Shown: positions 1 through 7,785 of the stretch, piece after piece
How the letters are laid out: the number at the start of each line of letters is the position of its first letter
Position numbering within the stretch: position 1 is the first letter of the stretch
Origin: Darwinimomas sp045600945
GTDB lineage: Bacteria > Bacillota > Clostridia > Lachnospirales > Lachnospiraceae
Length of the DNA stretch: 64,000 bases
Direction: 5' to 3'
NCBI GenBank assembly: GCA_045600945.1
Contig: JAZRYX010000070.1
Coordinates: 1-64,000 of the forward strand
The notes under the pieces: generated by a model
Seen by the model: the letters and a program-made list of their open reading frames with translations, nothing else
What the model was told of the DNA's origin: nothing
Database searches by the model: none
Made by a program: the position numbers and the translations under genes

Positions 1-1
1 A

Positions 2-382
2 TTCGACGAACTGGAAAAGTTAATCGCTGCAAGAAGAGACTCCGCCCCGCTCATACTTAATCTGGGCGGACACTATGTTCTTCCACAGGAGGACACCCAG
101 GGAGCATTGAAAAAACTTTGTGAGCGAGTAACACGCCTGAAAGCCTTGCGACCCGGCCTCACCGTAATCGCCGAGCCTGGCAACTGCATCGTCAACTCCG
201 GCTATGACATGGTGACCACTGTGACGGAAACGCGCAGAGATGATTGGGTATTCACCGATGCCAATAAATATATCATCCTCATTATCAGAGAGGTAGGTGC
301 CTATTCGATCTGCTTTGCCAGTCACTTTCATTGGATAGGAAAGCCTGAAATTATCGTTTCCCCAGATGCAACCGTTTTTTGA
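2..382 (+). pseudogene. PLP-dependent decarboxylase (Orn/DAP decarboxylase type) tail, internally deleted
   Basis: Open from the left edge in frame 2, so the 5' end lies outside the window. The visible part carries family landmarks: a glycine-rich strand (LNLGGH) and the PLP-phosphate-binding EPGN, equivalent to the usual EPGR. After TDAN it jumps within about ten residues to VGAYSICFASHFHW, which matches the C-terminal GAYt..s..FNG motif. In fold-type III decarboxylases these two regions are normally separated by roughly 100 residues containing the catalytic Cys-x-x-x-Asp/Glu, and that block is missing here. I infer an in-frame internal deletion and probable loss of activity. A shortened paralogue with another role cannot be excluded. 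It ends 15 bp before the CapA-like gene and was probably co-transcribed with it. Confidence 0.5.
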
Positions 383-397
383 ACTATAGAAAGCTTT

Positions 398-2110
398 ATG
401 CCAAAGAGATCGTTAAATAATAATAATATGAAAGAGGTTCACCTGATGTTTACGGGGGACTTTCTTCCGCATGATACTATTCTGAAGGATTCCTGGGACG
501 AAGAAAGTGGAAAATATGATTTTTCCCATATATTCTTCGATGCCGCAGAGCAACTGAAAGGAGCAGATCTGGCAATGGCGAATCTGGAATGTACATTGGG
601 AGACTCTTCTTATACAGGGTACCCTGAATTCATTTCACCCAAAGAGCTGACAGAAAATGCTCAAAAAGCAGGGATAAGTTTATTTTCTACGGCAAACAAT
701 CACGCATGGGACAGCGGGGAGTGCGGAATTGTAAGCACTCTGGATATGTTGGATTCACAAGGACTATTGCATACGGGAACCTACAGATCAAGAAACGAAA
801 GAGATGCGACACATGGAGTTTGCGTTGCAAATGTCAGCGGCATCACAATTGCTTTTTTAAATTATACTTATGGAATCAATGGGCATACAATTACACAAGA
901 ACAAAAGTGTATGATTAATCTTTTCAACAAGGATTACGAACTGAATTATGATACACCGGATATTGATTTGATAAAGAGTGATCTGAGCTATGCATTATCT
1001 TTAAAGACCGATCTGATAGTTGTGCTGATGCATTGGGGCAATGAAGGCGAAAATAAACCTGATGATTATCAGAAAGTACTTGCAAAAGAACTTGTTAAAA
1101 ACGGAGCAGATATAGTTATCGGGAATCACCCTCATGTCCTTCAATTCTTTGAGAATATCTGCACGAAAGGATACGACAGAAAAAAGCGAAAGGGATTTGT
1201 ATGCTATTCTTTGGGTAATTTTTTTTCAAATCAGCATGATATGGATAACAGAGTAACTGCAATATTAGATCTCACAATTATCAGAAACATGCGAACAGGC
1301 AAGGCATCTATAAAGGAGGTAAATTATACTCCATATTATATGTATTTTATGAACAATGCACCTTTCGGAGATCTGACCATGCCATGGGGAAATCAAAGAA
1401 AACTCCTGAATATACATAAACATCTAAACTCTCCGAAAACAAAAGATAAGGACTTAAGGGTACAGCTGAAGAATGCTCTTCACCGTTGCCATGAGATTCT
1501 CGGAACAGTAGGAGATTCCGGATTCAGGAATGGATATGAACCTGCCACTGAAATTAAATTTGGCTTCAGCAAAAAAGTTAAACGGGGAACGATTCGCTAT
1601 ATCTCACAGCTTAGTGACAAAGAAGGGTTCTTTAAGCGCTATTGGCCGAAGGAAATGTTCGGAGCATATACAAGTCCCCGGACCGAATGTGGGACAGCAT
1701 GCTGCTCTATGGCACTGAGTTATCTCGGAGTAAATCTTACTCCGAAAGATATACTTGAAGCACATGACGGGAGAACCCGCTGGGATGCCTGGGATGCCGA
1801 ATTTTGCGGCTGGATGGAGGGGGAAGAACCGGTTTTACAGATTCCGGATTTATTCTCAAGATATATGAGTTCTGAAAAAAAATACAGTCCGGTTGTGATT
1901 CATTTCCCGAAGGGGAGCTGGAGTGAGCTCGGGCATTATATCCTGCTGATTGGCAAAAAATCCGATACAGAGTATATCGCACTGGATCCTGCATCTTCAA
2001 AGAATACTGCTCTCATAGAATTAGAAATACATGGCCTTTTGGCAAGCGCCTGCAATATTAAAGACGGTATTTTTTCGATAGACAGAATTCATCAGTGGTA
2101 TATTCCGTGA
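398..2110 (+). CDS. CapA-like metallophosphoesterase fused to C39-like cysteine peptidase domain
   Basis: A 570-residue protein in two parts. Residues about 12-310 resemble the CapA/PgsA calcineurin-like fold: MFTGDF near residue 17, ANLE, a TANNHAWD motif, an MHWGNE block and IGNHPHVLQ are the expected metal-ligand positions. Residues about 418-570 resemble Peptidase_C39_2, with Cys431 in TECGTACC, His513 in ELGHYILL and Asp530 in ALDP as a plausible triad. CapA proteins act on poly-gamma-glutamate or other cell-surface polymers. No signal peptide is seen, so a cytoplasmic role is possible. The start is uncertain: ATG 398 has only a weak site, ATG 428 also keeps the first strand, and ATG 446 has AAAGAGG in front but would trim that strand. 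It follows the damaged decarboxylase by 15 bp. Confidence 0.75.
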   Translation: MPKRSLNNNNMKEVHLMFTGDFLPHDTILKDSWDEESGKYDFSHIFFDAAEQLKGADLAMANLECTLGDSSYTGYPEFISPKELTENAQKAGISLFSTANNHAWDSGECGIVSTLDMLDSQGLLHTGTYRSRNERDATHGVCVANVSGITIAFLNYTYGINGHTITQEQKCMINLFNKDYELNYDTPDIDLIKSDLSYALSLKTDLIVVLMHWGNEGENKPDDYQKVLAKELVKNGADIVIGNHPHVLQFFENICTKGYDRKKRKGFVCYSLGNFFSNQHDMDNRVTAILDLTIIRNMRTGKASIKEVNYTPYYMYFMNNAPFGDLTMPWGNQRKLLNIHKHLNSPKTKDKDLRVQLKNALHRCHEILGTVGDSGFRNGYEPATEIKFGFSKKVKRGTIRYISQLSDKEGFFKRYWPKEMFGAYTSPRTECGTACCSMALSYLGVNLTPKDILEAHDGRTRWDAWDAEFCGWMEGEEPVLQIPDLFSRYMSSEKKYSPVVIHFPKGSWSELGHYILLIGKKSDTEYIALDPASSKNTALIELEIHGLLASACNIKDGIFSIDRIHQWYIP

Positions 2111-2204
2111 ATAAAGAATTTAATATTCTCCGAACCCGGATAATCAGCAAAAGGTAGTATATAGAGAAAAAAAACATCCCATAGATGAGAAGGATGATGA
2201 TTAA

Positions 2205-2240
2205 GAGCAGGTTGTGAAGTGCATTTTTCACGCCTGCTCT
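2205..2240. other. Isolated stem-loop downstream of capA-like gene
   Basis: GAGCAGG at 2205-2211 pairs with CCTGCTC at 2233-2239, with an inner GTGAA/TTCAC helix. No T-run follows on either strand, so it is not a standard intrinsic terminator. It lies in the 308-base gap between the CapA-like gene and the DUF3800 gene, beside the two hairpin repeats. Confidence 0.4.
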
Positions 2241-2261
2241 CTAAATTTTGATAAAGAAAAA

Positions 2262-2315
2262 AGATGATCCTACGTTTACCCGTACACCCCAGCTCAAGTG
2301 CCAAGGAGGTCATCT
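2262..2315. repeat. Hairpin repeat, copy 1
   Basis: A 54-bp unit starting AGATGATCCTACGTTTACC and ending AGGAGGTCATCT, with complementary ends (AGATGA/TCATCT plus TCCT/AGGA). It is preceded by an A-run. A second copy follows 12 bp downstream at about 85% identity. I do not recognise the family. It could be a non-coding structured repeat or a remnant of a mobile-element end. Confidence 0.7.
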
Positions 2316-2327
2316 TCTCATAGAAAA

Positions 2328-2380
2328 AGATGGTCCTACGTTTACCGTACACCCCGACTCAAGCGCCCGGGAGGCCATCT
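2328..2380. repeat. Hairpin repeat, copy 2
   Basis: A 53-bp unit in direct orientation to copy 1. It differs by one base deletion and a few substitutions. At the sixth stem position A-T in copy 1 has become G-C here (AGATGG/CCATCT), a compensatory change that preserves pairing. The same A-run precedes it. Confidence 0.7.
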
Positions 2381-2417
2381 CTAACTGACACAAGTATAGC
2401 ATCAACTAATAAAAATG

Positions 2418-2987
2418 TCAAACGGGATAAATTTTATCCCTGATGCTAAGATAATACTCTTCATTTTCCCCGGTTGAATGCAGTCTTATCGCACCACACA
2501 CATTATCTGCAAACTGTAAGCCCGGTACTATCTGTGAATCGTTCGGAGCAATGGATATACAATTCTGCTTTTGGCTAATGATATTTACAATTGCATTGTC
2601 AAAATTCTTGATTCTAAATTCATCAAATACAATTTCCACAGGTTCTTCCATAGAATCAACAATCGATGACAGTAGCTGGATATACACCATTTCTTTTTCT
2701 TCCTGAGTGAATGATCCTTTCCTTTTGTATATACCGTATACTACTTTTTTTGCGTTTTCATCGATGCTGCTCATTATCATTTGTTTAATTCTCTGATAAC
2801 TGCTTTCAAGTAAAATCCCTTTAAATTCTATATATAATTTTTCCTTGATAGAGCTCTTTAATTCAAGATTATCAACCTTCTTTTTAAACTGCTTATAGGC
2901 AAATTTCGTTGATTTTTCACTTTCAAATAGCACTCCGGCAACGATAAAAAAATCGTTATTTCCAGTTTCATCTACGTAAAGAATCAT
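2418..2987 (-). CDS. DUF3800 domain protein
   Basis: A 189-residue protein that starts with the DUF3800 signature YVDETG, then has FIVAGVLF, a central IVFDEF strand, and a C-terminal DSQIVPGLQFADNVCGAI block. This is the usual order of the family's conserved acidic residues. DUF3800 has an RNase H-like appearance and often sits beside defence or mobile genes, but its biochemical role is not settled. It stands alone: convergent with the CapA-like gene, separated from tuf by a terminator, and with its own promoter. AAGGAAAG precedes the ATG, which supports this start. The length is within the family's usual range. Confidence 0.8.
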   Translation of the reverse strand: MILYVDETGNNDFFIVAGVLFESEKSTKFAYKQFKKKVDNLELKSSIKEKLYIEFKGILLESSYQRIKQMIMSSIDENAKKVVYGIYKRKGSFTQEEKEMVYIQLLSSIVDSMEEPVEIVFDEFRIKNFDNAIVNIISQKQNCISIAPNDSQIVPGLQFADNVCGAIRLHSTGENEEYYLSIRDKIYPV

Positions 2988-3017
2988 ATCATCTTTCCTT
3001 GCTGATTTAGTGTAACT

Positions 3018-3046
3018 ATTATAATCTTCAGATACATTTCCGACAA
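3018..3046 (-). promoter_or_regulatory. Promoter of the DUF3800 gene
   Basis: On the minus strand TTGTCG (3041-3046), a 17-bp spacer and a perfect TATAAT (3018-3023). Predicted start of transcription is near 3011, about 24 bases before the ATG at 2987. Confidence 0.65.
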
Positions 3047-3139
3047 TAAAAACATGTGGATTTTTTCTAAATTATTTATCAGCTTTTAATACTTTTTTCT
3101 TTCAAAAATCACTAAAAACCCATCTGAATCGCCGTAACC

Positions 3140-3173
3140 AAAAAAGGCCTCCGGCAAAATCGCCGGAAGCCTT
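3140..3173 (-). terminator. Intrinsic terminator of the str operon (after tuf)
   Basis: AAGGCCTCCGGC (3144-3155) pairs with GCCGGAAGCCTT (3162-3173), with one mismatch and a six-base loop. A T-run follows on the minus strand. The plus strand also has TTTTT at 3176-3180, so it may work both ways. It lies 25 bp past the tuf stop. Confidence 0.9.
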
Positions 3174-3197
3174 GATTTTTATAAACTATTTCAGAAA

Positions 3198-4397
3198 TTA
3201 ATCTAATAACTTAGCAACTCTTCCTGAACCTACTGTACGTCCACCCTCACGGATAGCGAAACGAAGACCCTGCTCACAAGCGATCGGATGAATCAGCTCG
3301 ATTGTCATCTCTACGTTATCACCAGGCATGCACATCTCTGTTCCTTCCGGAAGACGGCAAACACCTGTTACATCAGTTGTTCTGAAGTAGAACTGTGGAC
3401 GATAGTTATTGAAGAATGGTGTATGACGGCCACCCTCGTCCTTTGTCAGTACGTAAACCTGTGCTGTGAAGTTTGCATGGCATGTAACTGAACCCGGCTT
3501 TGCGATAACCTGACCACGCTCGATATCTGTACGGTTGATACCACGAAGAAGAAGACCTACGTTATCTCCTGCCTGTGCCTCATCAAGAAGCTTACGGAAC
3601 ATTACGATACCTGTTACAACAGATGTCATCTTGTCTTCCTTGATTCCAAGGATCTCAACAGGATCATTAAGATGAAGAACACCACGCTCTACACGGCCTG
3701 TAGCAACTGTACCACGACCTGTGATTGTGAATACGTCCTCAACCGGCATAAGGAAAGGCTTGTCTGTCTCACGTGCAGGATCCGGGAAGTAGCTGTCAAC
3801 AGCATCCATAAGTTCCATAACCTTGTCTGCCCACTCACAGTTCGGATCTTCAAGAGCCTTAAGAGCTGAACCCTGGATAACAGGAATATCATCTCCCGGG
3901 AACTCATACTCGTTAAGAAGATCTCTGATCTCCATTTCAACGAGCTCAAGAAGCTCTGGGTCATCAACCATATCACACTTATTCATAAATACAACGATTG
4001 AAGGAACGCCTACCTGACGAGCAAGAAGGATATGCTCTCTTGTCTGAGCCATAACACCATCAGTAGCAGCAACAACGAGGATAGCACCATCCATCTGTGC
4101 AGCACCTGTGATCATGTTCTTTACATAATCAGCATGTCCTGGGCAGTCAACATGTGCGTAATGTCTCTTAGCTGTCTCATACTCAACATGAGCTGTGTTG
4201 ATTGTGATACCACGCTCTTTCTCTTCCGGAGCCTTGTCGATCTTATCGAAATCAACGATCTTGTTTGTGTCTGAAGGCATCTTTGTTGCAAGAACCTTTG
4301 TGATAGCTGCTGTTAAAGTTGTTTTACCATGATCTACGTGTCCGATAGTACCAATGTTTGCATGTAATTTGGTTCTATCAAATTTTGCTTTTGCCAT
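3198..4397 (-). CDS. tuf: Elongation factor Tu
   Basis: EF-Tu, 399 residues, the GTPase that delivers aminoacyl-tRNA to the ribosomal A site in the cytoplasm. Visible motifs: G1 GHVDHGKT at residues 19-26, the switch-I RGITI, G3 DCPGH at 84-88 and G4 NKCD at 139-142, followed by the two beta-barrel domains that end near KLLD. Length is normal. AAGGAGGATTTAAA precedes the ATG. It is the last gene of rpsL-rpsG-fusA-tuf and also has its own strong promoter in the 99-bp gap after fusA, which fits the high demand for this protein. A terminator follows. Confidence 0.99.
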   Translation of the reverse strand: MAKAKFDRTKLHANIGTIGHVDHGKTTLTAAITKVLATKMPSDTNKIVDFDKIDKAPEEKERGITINTAHVEYETAKRHYAHVDCPGHADYVKNMITGAAQMDGAILVVAATDGVMAQTREHILLARQVGVPSIVVFMNKCDMVDDPELLELVEMEIRDLLNEYEFPGDDIPVIQGSALKALEDPNCEWADKVMELMDAVDSYFPDPARETDKPFLMPVEDVFTITGRGTVATGRVERGVLHLNDPVEILGIKEDKMTSVVTGIVMFRKLLDEAQAGDNVGLLLRGINRTDIERGQVIAKPGSVTCHANFTAQVYVLTKDEGGRHTPFFNNYRPQFYFRTTDVTGVCRLPEGTEMCMPGDNVEMTIELIHPIACEQGLRFAIREGGRTVGSGRVAKLLD

Positions 4398-4459
4398 TTT
4401 AAATCCTCCTTAGATTTATGCCCTTACTCGGGCTTGGTTTTTGATAGGCCTCATTGTTG

Positions 4460-4488
4460 ATTATACAATATACAGACCTTTATTTCAA
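4460..4488 (-). promoter_or_regulatory. Internal tuf promoter
   Basis: TTGAAA (4483-4488), a 17-bp spacer and perfect TATAAT (4460-4465) on the minus strand, giving an untranslated leader of about 55 bases before tuf. It would let tuf be expressed apart from the upstream str genes. Confidence 0.8.
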
Positions 4489-4496
4489 TTAGTTAC

Positions 4497-6629
4497 TTAA
4501 TATAGATCCCCTCTTCTGTCTTTGAGTATCTTATCCTGGACTGACTTCGGAACCTGTTCATATCTTTCGAAGAACATTGAGTAGTTTCCGCGTCCCTGAG
4601 TCTTGCTTCTCAAATCAGTAGAGTATCCGAACATCTCTGACAACGGAACGAATGCTTTTACAAGTCTTCCGCCGCCAAGCTCATCCATACCCTCGACCTT
4701 ACCACGTCTTGCAGTTACGTCTCCGATTACATCACCGAGATATTCCTCAGGCATTGTGATCTCAACTTTCATGATAGGCTCAAGCAGTACTGCTCCTGCC
4801 TTCTGCATCGCATCCTTGAATGCGAGTGATCCGGCGATATGGAAAGCCATTTCCGAAGAATCGACCTCATGATATGATCCGTCATATACTGTAGCGTGTA
4901 TTCCGAGAACCGGGAATCCTCCGAGGATACCTGCTTTTGATGCATCCCGGATACCGTCTCCGATTGCCGGAATGTATTCCTTCGGAATAGCTCCGCCGAC
5001 AACTTCCGAATCAAACTTGAATGTCTCTTCTGCATTTGCATCCATCGGCTCGAAACGTACTTTACAATGTCCGTACTGTCCCTTACCGCCTGACTGCTTA
5101 ACGTACTTGCTTTCTACATCCACAGGTTTAAGGAATGTTTCCTTATATGCTACCTGAGGTGCTCCGACATTGGCTTCAACATTGAACTCGCGAAGAAGTC
5201 TGTCAACGATGATCTCCAGGTGAAGCTCACCCATTCCGGATATGATCGTCTGACCTGTTTCTTTGTTAGTCGATGCTTTGAAGGTCGGATCTTCTTCAGA
5301 AAGCTTTGCGAGTGCATCTATCATCTTGGTCTGGCCCGCCTTAGTCTTAGGCTCGATGGCAATATCGATAACCGGCTCAGGGAACTCCATGGATTCCAGG
5401 ATGACCGGATGCTTCTCGTCGCAGATTGTGTCTCCGGTACTTGTTGATTTAAATCCTACTGCCGCTGCTATGTCACCTGAATAAACTTTTTCAAGTTCCA
5501 TACGTTTGTTGGCATGCATCTGAAGGATACGACCAACTCTTTCCTTCTTCTGCTTCGTTGCATTGTATACGTAAGATCCTGAATCAATGGTTCCCGAGTA
5601 TACTCTGAAGTATGCCAGCTTTCCGACAAAAGGATCTGTCATAATCTTAAATGCAAGTGCTGCAAACGGTTCTTCATCACTGCTGTGTCTTACCGTTTCA
5701 TTGCCCTTATCGTCCACACCTGCGATAGCCGGTATGTCGAGAGGTGACGGCATGTACTCAATGATGGCATCGAGGAGTTTCTGAACTCCGCGGTTTCTGT
5801 ATGCCGTACCACAGCAAACAGGGATTGCTGTACACTCGCATGTTCCCTTTCTGAGCGCTGCCTTAAGGGTAGCTGTATCGGGAACATTTCCCTCAAGGTA
5901 ATCCGTCGCGAGATCGTCATCGAGTTCGCAGATTTTCTCAATGAGTTCCTCATGATACTGCTCTGCTTTCTCTTGCATGTCTGCGGGGATATCCTCGATA
6001 GTGATGTCATTGCCTTTATCATCATGATAGATATAGGCTTTCATCTCAAATAAATCAATTATTCCTTTGAAAGTATCTTCACTTCCTATAGGAAGTTGAA
6101 GACATATAGCATTTTTGCCGAGGCGGTTACGGATCTGATCCACAGCTCCATAGAAATTCGCGCCCATGATGTCCATCTTGTTGATGAATGCCATACGTGG
6201 AACGTTGTAGGTGTCTGCCTGACGCCATACGTTCTCGGACTGCGGCTCTACACCACCCTTGGCGCAAAATACGCCAACTGCTCCATCAAGTACTCTCAGT
6301 GAACGTTCAACTTCTACCGTGAAGTCTACATGTGCGGGAGTATCAATGATATTGATGCGGTGTTCAAGTGCACCCGGCTTTGGCTTGCAATTCTCTTCAA
6401 GTGTCCAGTGACAGGTCGTAGCAGCGGATGTGATCGTAATTCCTCTCTCCTGCTCCTGCTCCATCCAGTCCATAGTGGCTGTACCCTCGTGGGTATCACC
6501 CATTTTATAGTTGACACCTGTATAATAGAGGATACGTTCGGTCAATGTCGTTTTTCCGGCATCGATGTGAGCCATAATACCTATGTTTCTGGTTCTCTCC
6601 AAAGGATATTCTCTTTTTGCGTCAGCCAA
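4497..6629 (-). CDS. fusA: Elongation factor G
   Basis: EF-G, 710 residues, the translocase GTPase that moves tRNA-mRNA after peptide-bond formation. G1 AHIDAGKT is at residues 20-27, with RGITITSAA (switch I), DTPAHVDF (G3), NKMD (G4) and a complete C-terminal half including the GGGR and LEPIM segments. Length is normal. The start codon is TTG: AGGAGG lies seven bases before it and the sequence MADAKREYPLERTRN fits EF-G N-termini. It follows rpsG by 18 bp and precedes tuf by 99 bp. Confidence 0.99.
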   Translation of the reverse strand: MADAKREYPLERTRNIGIMAHIDAGKTTLTERILYYTGVNYKMGDTHEGTATMDWMEQEQERGITITSAATTCHWTLEENCKPKPGALEHRINIIDTPAHVDFTVEVERSLRVLDGAVGVFCAKGGVEPQSENVWRQADTYNVPRMAFINKMDIMGANFYGAVDQIRNRLGKNAICLQLPIGSEDTFKGIIDLFEMKAYIYHDDKGNDITIEDIPADMQEKAEQYHEELIEKICELDDDLATDYLEGNVPDTATLKAALRKGTCECTAIPVCCGTAYRNRGVQKLLDAIIEYMPSPLDIPAIAGVDDKGNETVRHSSDEEPFAALAFKIMTDPFVGKLAYFRVYSGTIDSGSYVYNATKQKKERVGRILQMHANKRMELEKVYSGDIAAAVGFKSTSTGDTICDEKHPVILESMEFPEPVIDIAIEPKTKAGQTKMIDALAKLSEEDPTFKASTNKETGQTIISGMGELHLEIIVDRLLREFNVEANVGAPQVAYKETFLKPVDVESKYVKQSGGKGQYGHCKVRFEPMDANAEETFKFDSEVVGGAIPKEYIPAIGDGIRDASKAGILGGFPVLGIHATVYDGSYHEVDSSEMAFHIAGSLAFKDAMQKAGAVLLEPIMKVEITMPEEYLGDVIGDVTARRGKVEGMDELGGGRLVKAFVPLSEMFGYSTDLRSKTQGRGNYSMFFERYEQVPKSVQDKILKDRRGDLY

Positions 6630-6647
6630 TACGTCCCCTCCTACAAA

Positions 6648-7118
6648 TTAAAATCTGTAATGAGCAAATGCCTTATTAGCCTCTGCCATTCTATGCATCT
6701 CTTCTTTTCTCTTTACAGATGCGCCTGTATTATTAGCTGCATCTAAAAGTTCGTTAGCAAGACGCTCAGCCTGTGTCTTCTCACTTCTCTTGCGTGAGAA
6801 GGCTGTTATCCATCTGAGAGCCAGTGCCTGGCGTCTCTCCGGTTTTACCTCGATCGGTACCTGATATGTTGCACCACCGATTCTCTTGGCCTTAACTTCC
6901 AGTACAGGCATAACATTGTTCATAGCCTTCTGGAAAGTCTCAACAGGATTTTCACCTGTAGATGCCTGCATGCGGTCGAATGCACCGTACACGATCTTCT
7001 GGGCAACACCCTTCTTACCATCAAGCATGATGCTGTTGATAAGCTTGGTTACAACCTTGTCGTTGTAAATCGGGTCTGCCAAAACATCTCTTTTTTGTGT
7101 ATGTCCTTTACGTGGCAC
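6648..7118 (-). CDS. rpsG: 30S ribosomal protein S7
   Basis: Ribosomal protein S7, a primary 16S rRNA 3'-domain binder and, in many bacteria, a translational regulator of the str operon. The start is GTG at 7118: AAGGAGGG stands seven bases upstream and translation gives the canonical PRKGHTQKRD N-terminus and a standard 156 residues. An in-frame ATG at 7139 would read through the ribosome-binding site and is rejected. Conserved blocks NKVM-like LINSIMLDGKK, KAKRIGGATYQVP and the C-terminal NKAFAHYRF are present. The 140-bp gap to rpsL is unusually long for this operon and could hold regulatory structure. I saw no clear promoter in it. Confidence 0.98.
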   Translation of the reverse strand: MPRKGHTQKRDVLADPIYNDKVVTKLINSIMLDGKKGVAQKIVYGAFDRMQASTGENPVETFQKAMNNVMPVLEVKAKRIGGATYQVPIEVKPERRQALALRWITAFSRKRSEKTQAERLANELLDAANNTGASVKRKEEMHRMAEANKAFAHYRF

Positions 7119-7258
7119 GTTACTTCCCTCCTTAAACATTGGGTTTAATTCTTAGGTACTCAACATTTTGTTATTTAGTTGTCCATGCTCGGTTTATATA
7201 TTCTGAACTACAGAAATATTTCAAAATCCGGCATTATATTACCTAAGCTAGTTACAAA

Positions 7259-7678
7259 TTACTTACCTGCTTTCGGTCTCTTGGCACCGTATTTTGAACG
7301 AGCCTGTCTCCTATTAGCAACACCTGCGGTATCAAGAGTTCCACGGATAATATGGTATCTTGTACCCGGAAGATCTTTAACTCTTCCGCCACGGATGAGA
7401 ACAACACTATGCTCCTGAAGGTTATGACCCTCGCCCGGAATGTAGCTTGTAACCTCAATACCGTTTGACAGACGAACTCTGGCGATCTTACGAAGAGCTG
7501 AGTTAGGCTTCTTAGGTGTAGCAGTCTTTACAGCTGTACATACTCCACGCTTCTGTGGTGATGATGCTTCAACAGCTTTCTTGTGAAGTGAGTTAAAGCT
7601 TCTCTGAAGAGCCGGTGCTGTAGACTTTTTCTCTGAAGTCTGTCTGCCTTTTCTTACTAATTGGTTAAAAGATGGCAT
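7259..7678 (-). CDS. rpsL: 30S ribosomal protein S12
   Basis: Ribosomal protein S12 of the decoding centre, 139 residues. It carries the Gram-positive-type insertion near residues 29-41 that makes it longer than the 124-residue E. coli protein. The streptomycin-determining segment TPKKPNSALRK is wild type in appearance and GHNLQEHS is intact. A GGAGG site lies in front of the ATG. It is the first gene of the str operon, with the operon promoter about 80 bases upstream. Confidence 0.99.
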   Translation of the reverse strand: MPSFNQLVRKGRQTSEKKSTAPALQRSFNSLHKKAVEASSPQKRGVCTAVKTATPKKPNSALRKIARVRLSNGIEVTSYIPGEGHNLQEHSVVLIRGGRVKDLPGTRYHIIRGTLDTAGVANRRQARSKYGAKRPKAGK

Positions 7679-7725
7679 TTCGCGATTTTCCTCCTTTCGC
7701 TCATATTTCTGTAGATTTTTGCAAC

Positions 7726-7753
7726 AAAAATCCGGCGTGCAAACACACGCCAG
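7726..7753 (-). terminator. Hairpin plus T-run between CPBP gene and rpsL
   Basis: GGCGTG (7734-7739) pairs with CACGCC (7746-7751) and is followed on the minus strand by GGATTTTTG. It can end transcription of the upstream CPBP gene. The predicted rpsL transcription start (about 7750) lies at the foot of the same hairpin, so it is also the first structure of the str mRNA. Confidence 0.7.
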
Positions 7754-7756
7754 ATT

Positions 7757-7785
7757 ATTATACTTTTATAGACTGTTAAAGTCAA
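7757..7785 (-). promoter_or_regulatory. str operon promoter
   Basis: TTGACT (7780-7785), 17-bp spacer, perfect TATAAT (7757-7762) on the minus strand. The TGA inside TTGACT is the stop codon of the CPBP gene. The predicted leader to rpsL is about 72 bases. Confidence 0.85.

Noticed and set aside
2092..2352. Minus-strand reading frame over the hairpin repeats
   Set aside because: The repeated peptide pieces come from the DNA repeats themselves, and there is no ribosome site or domain.
7119..7258. Separate promoter for rpsG in the rpsL-rpsG gap
   Set aside because: A TATAAT occurs, but no acceptable -35 lies 16-18 bp upstream and no TGn extension is present.
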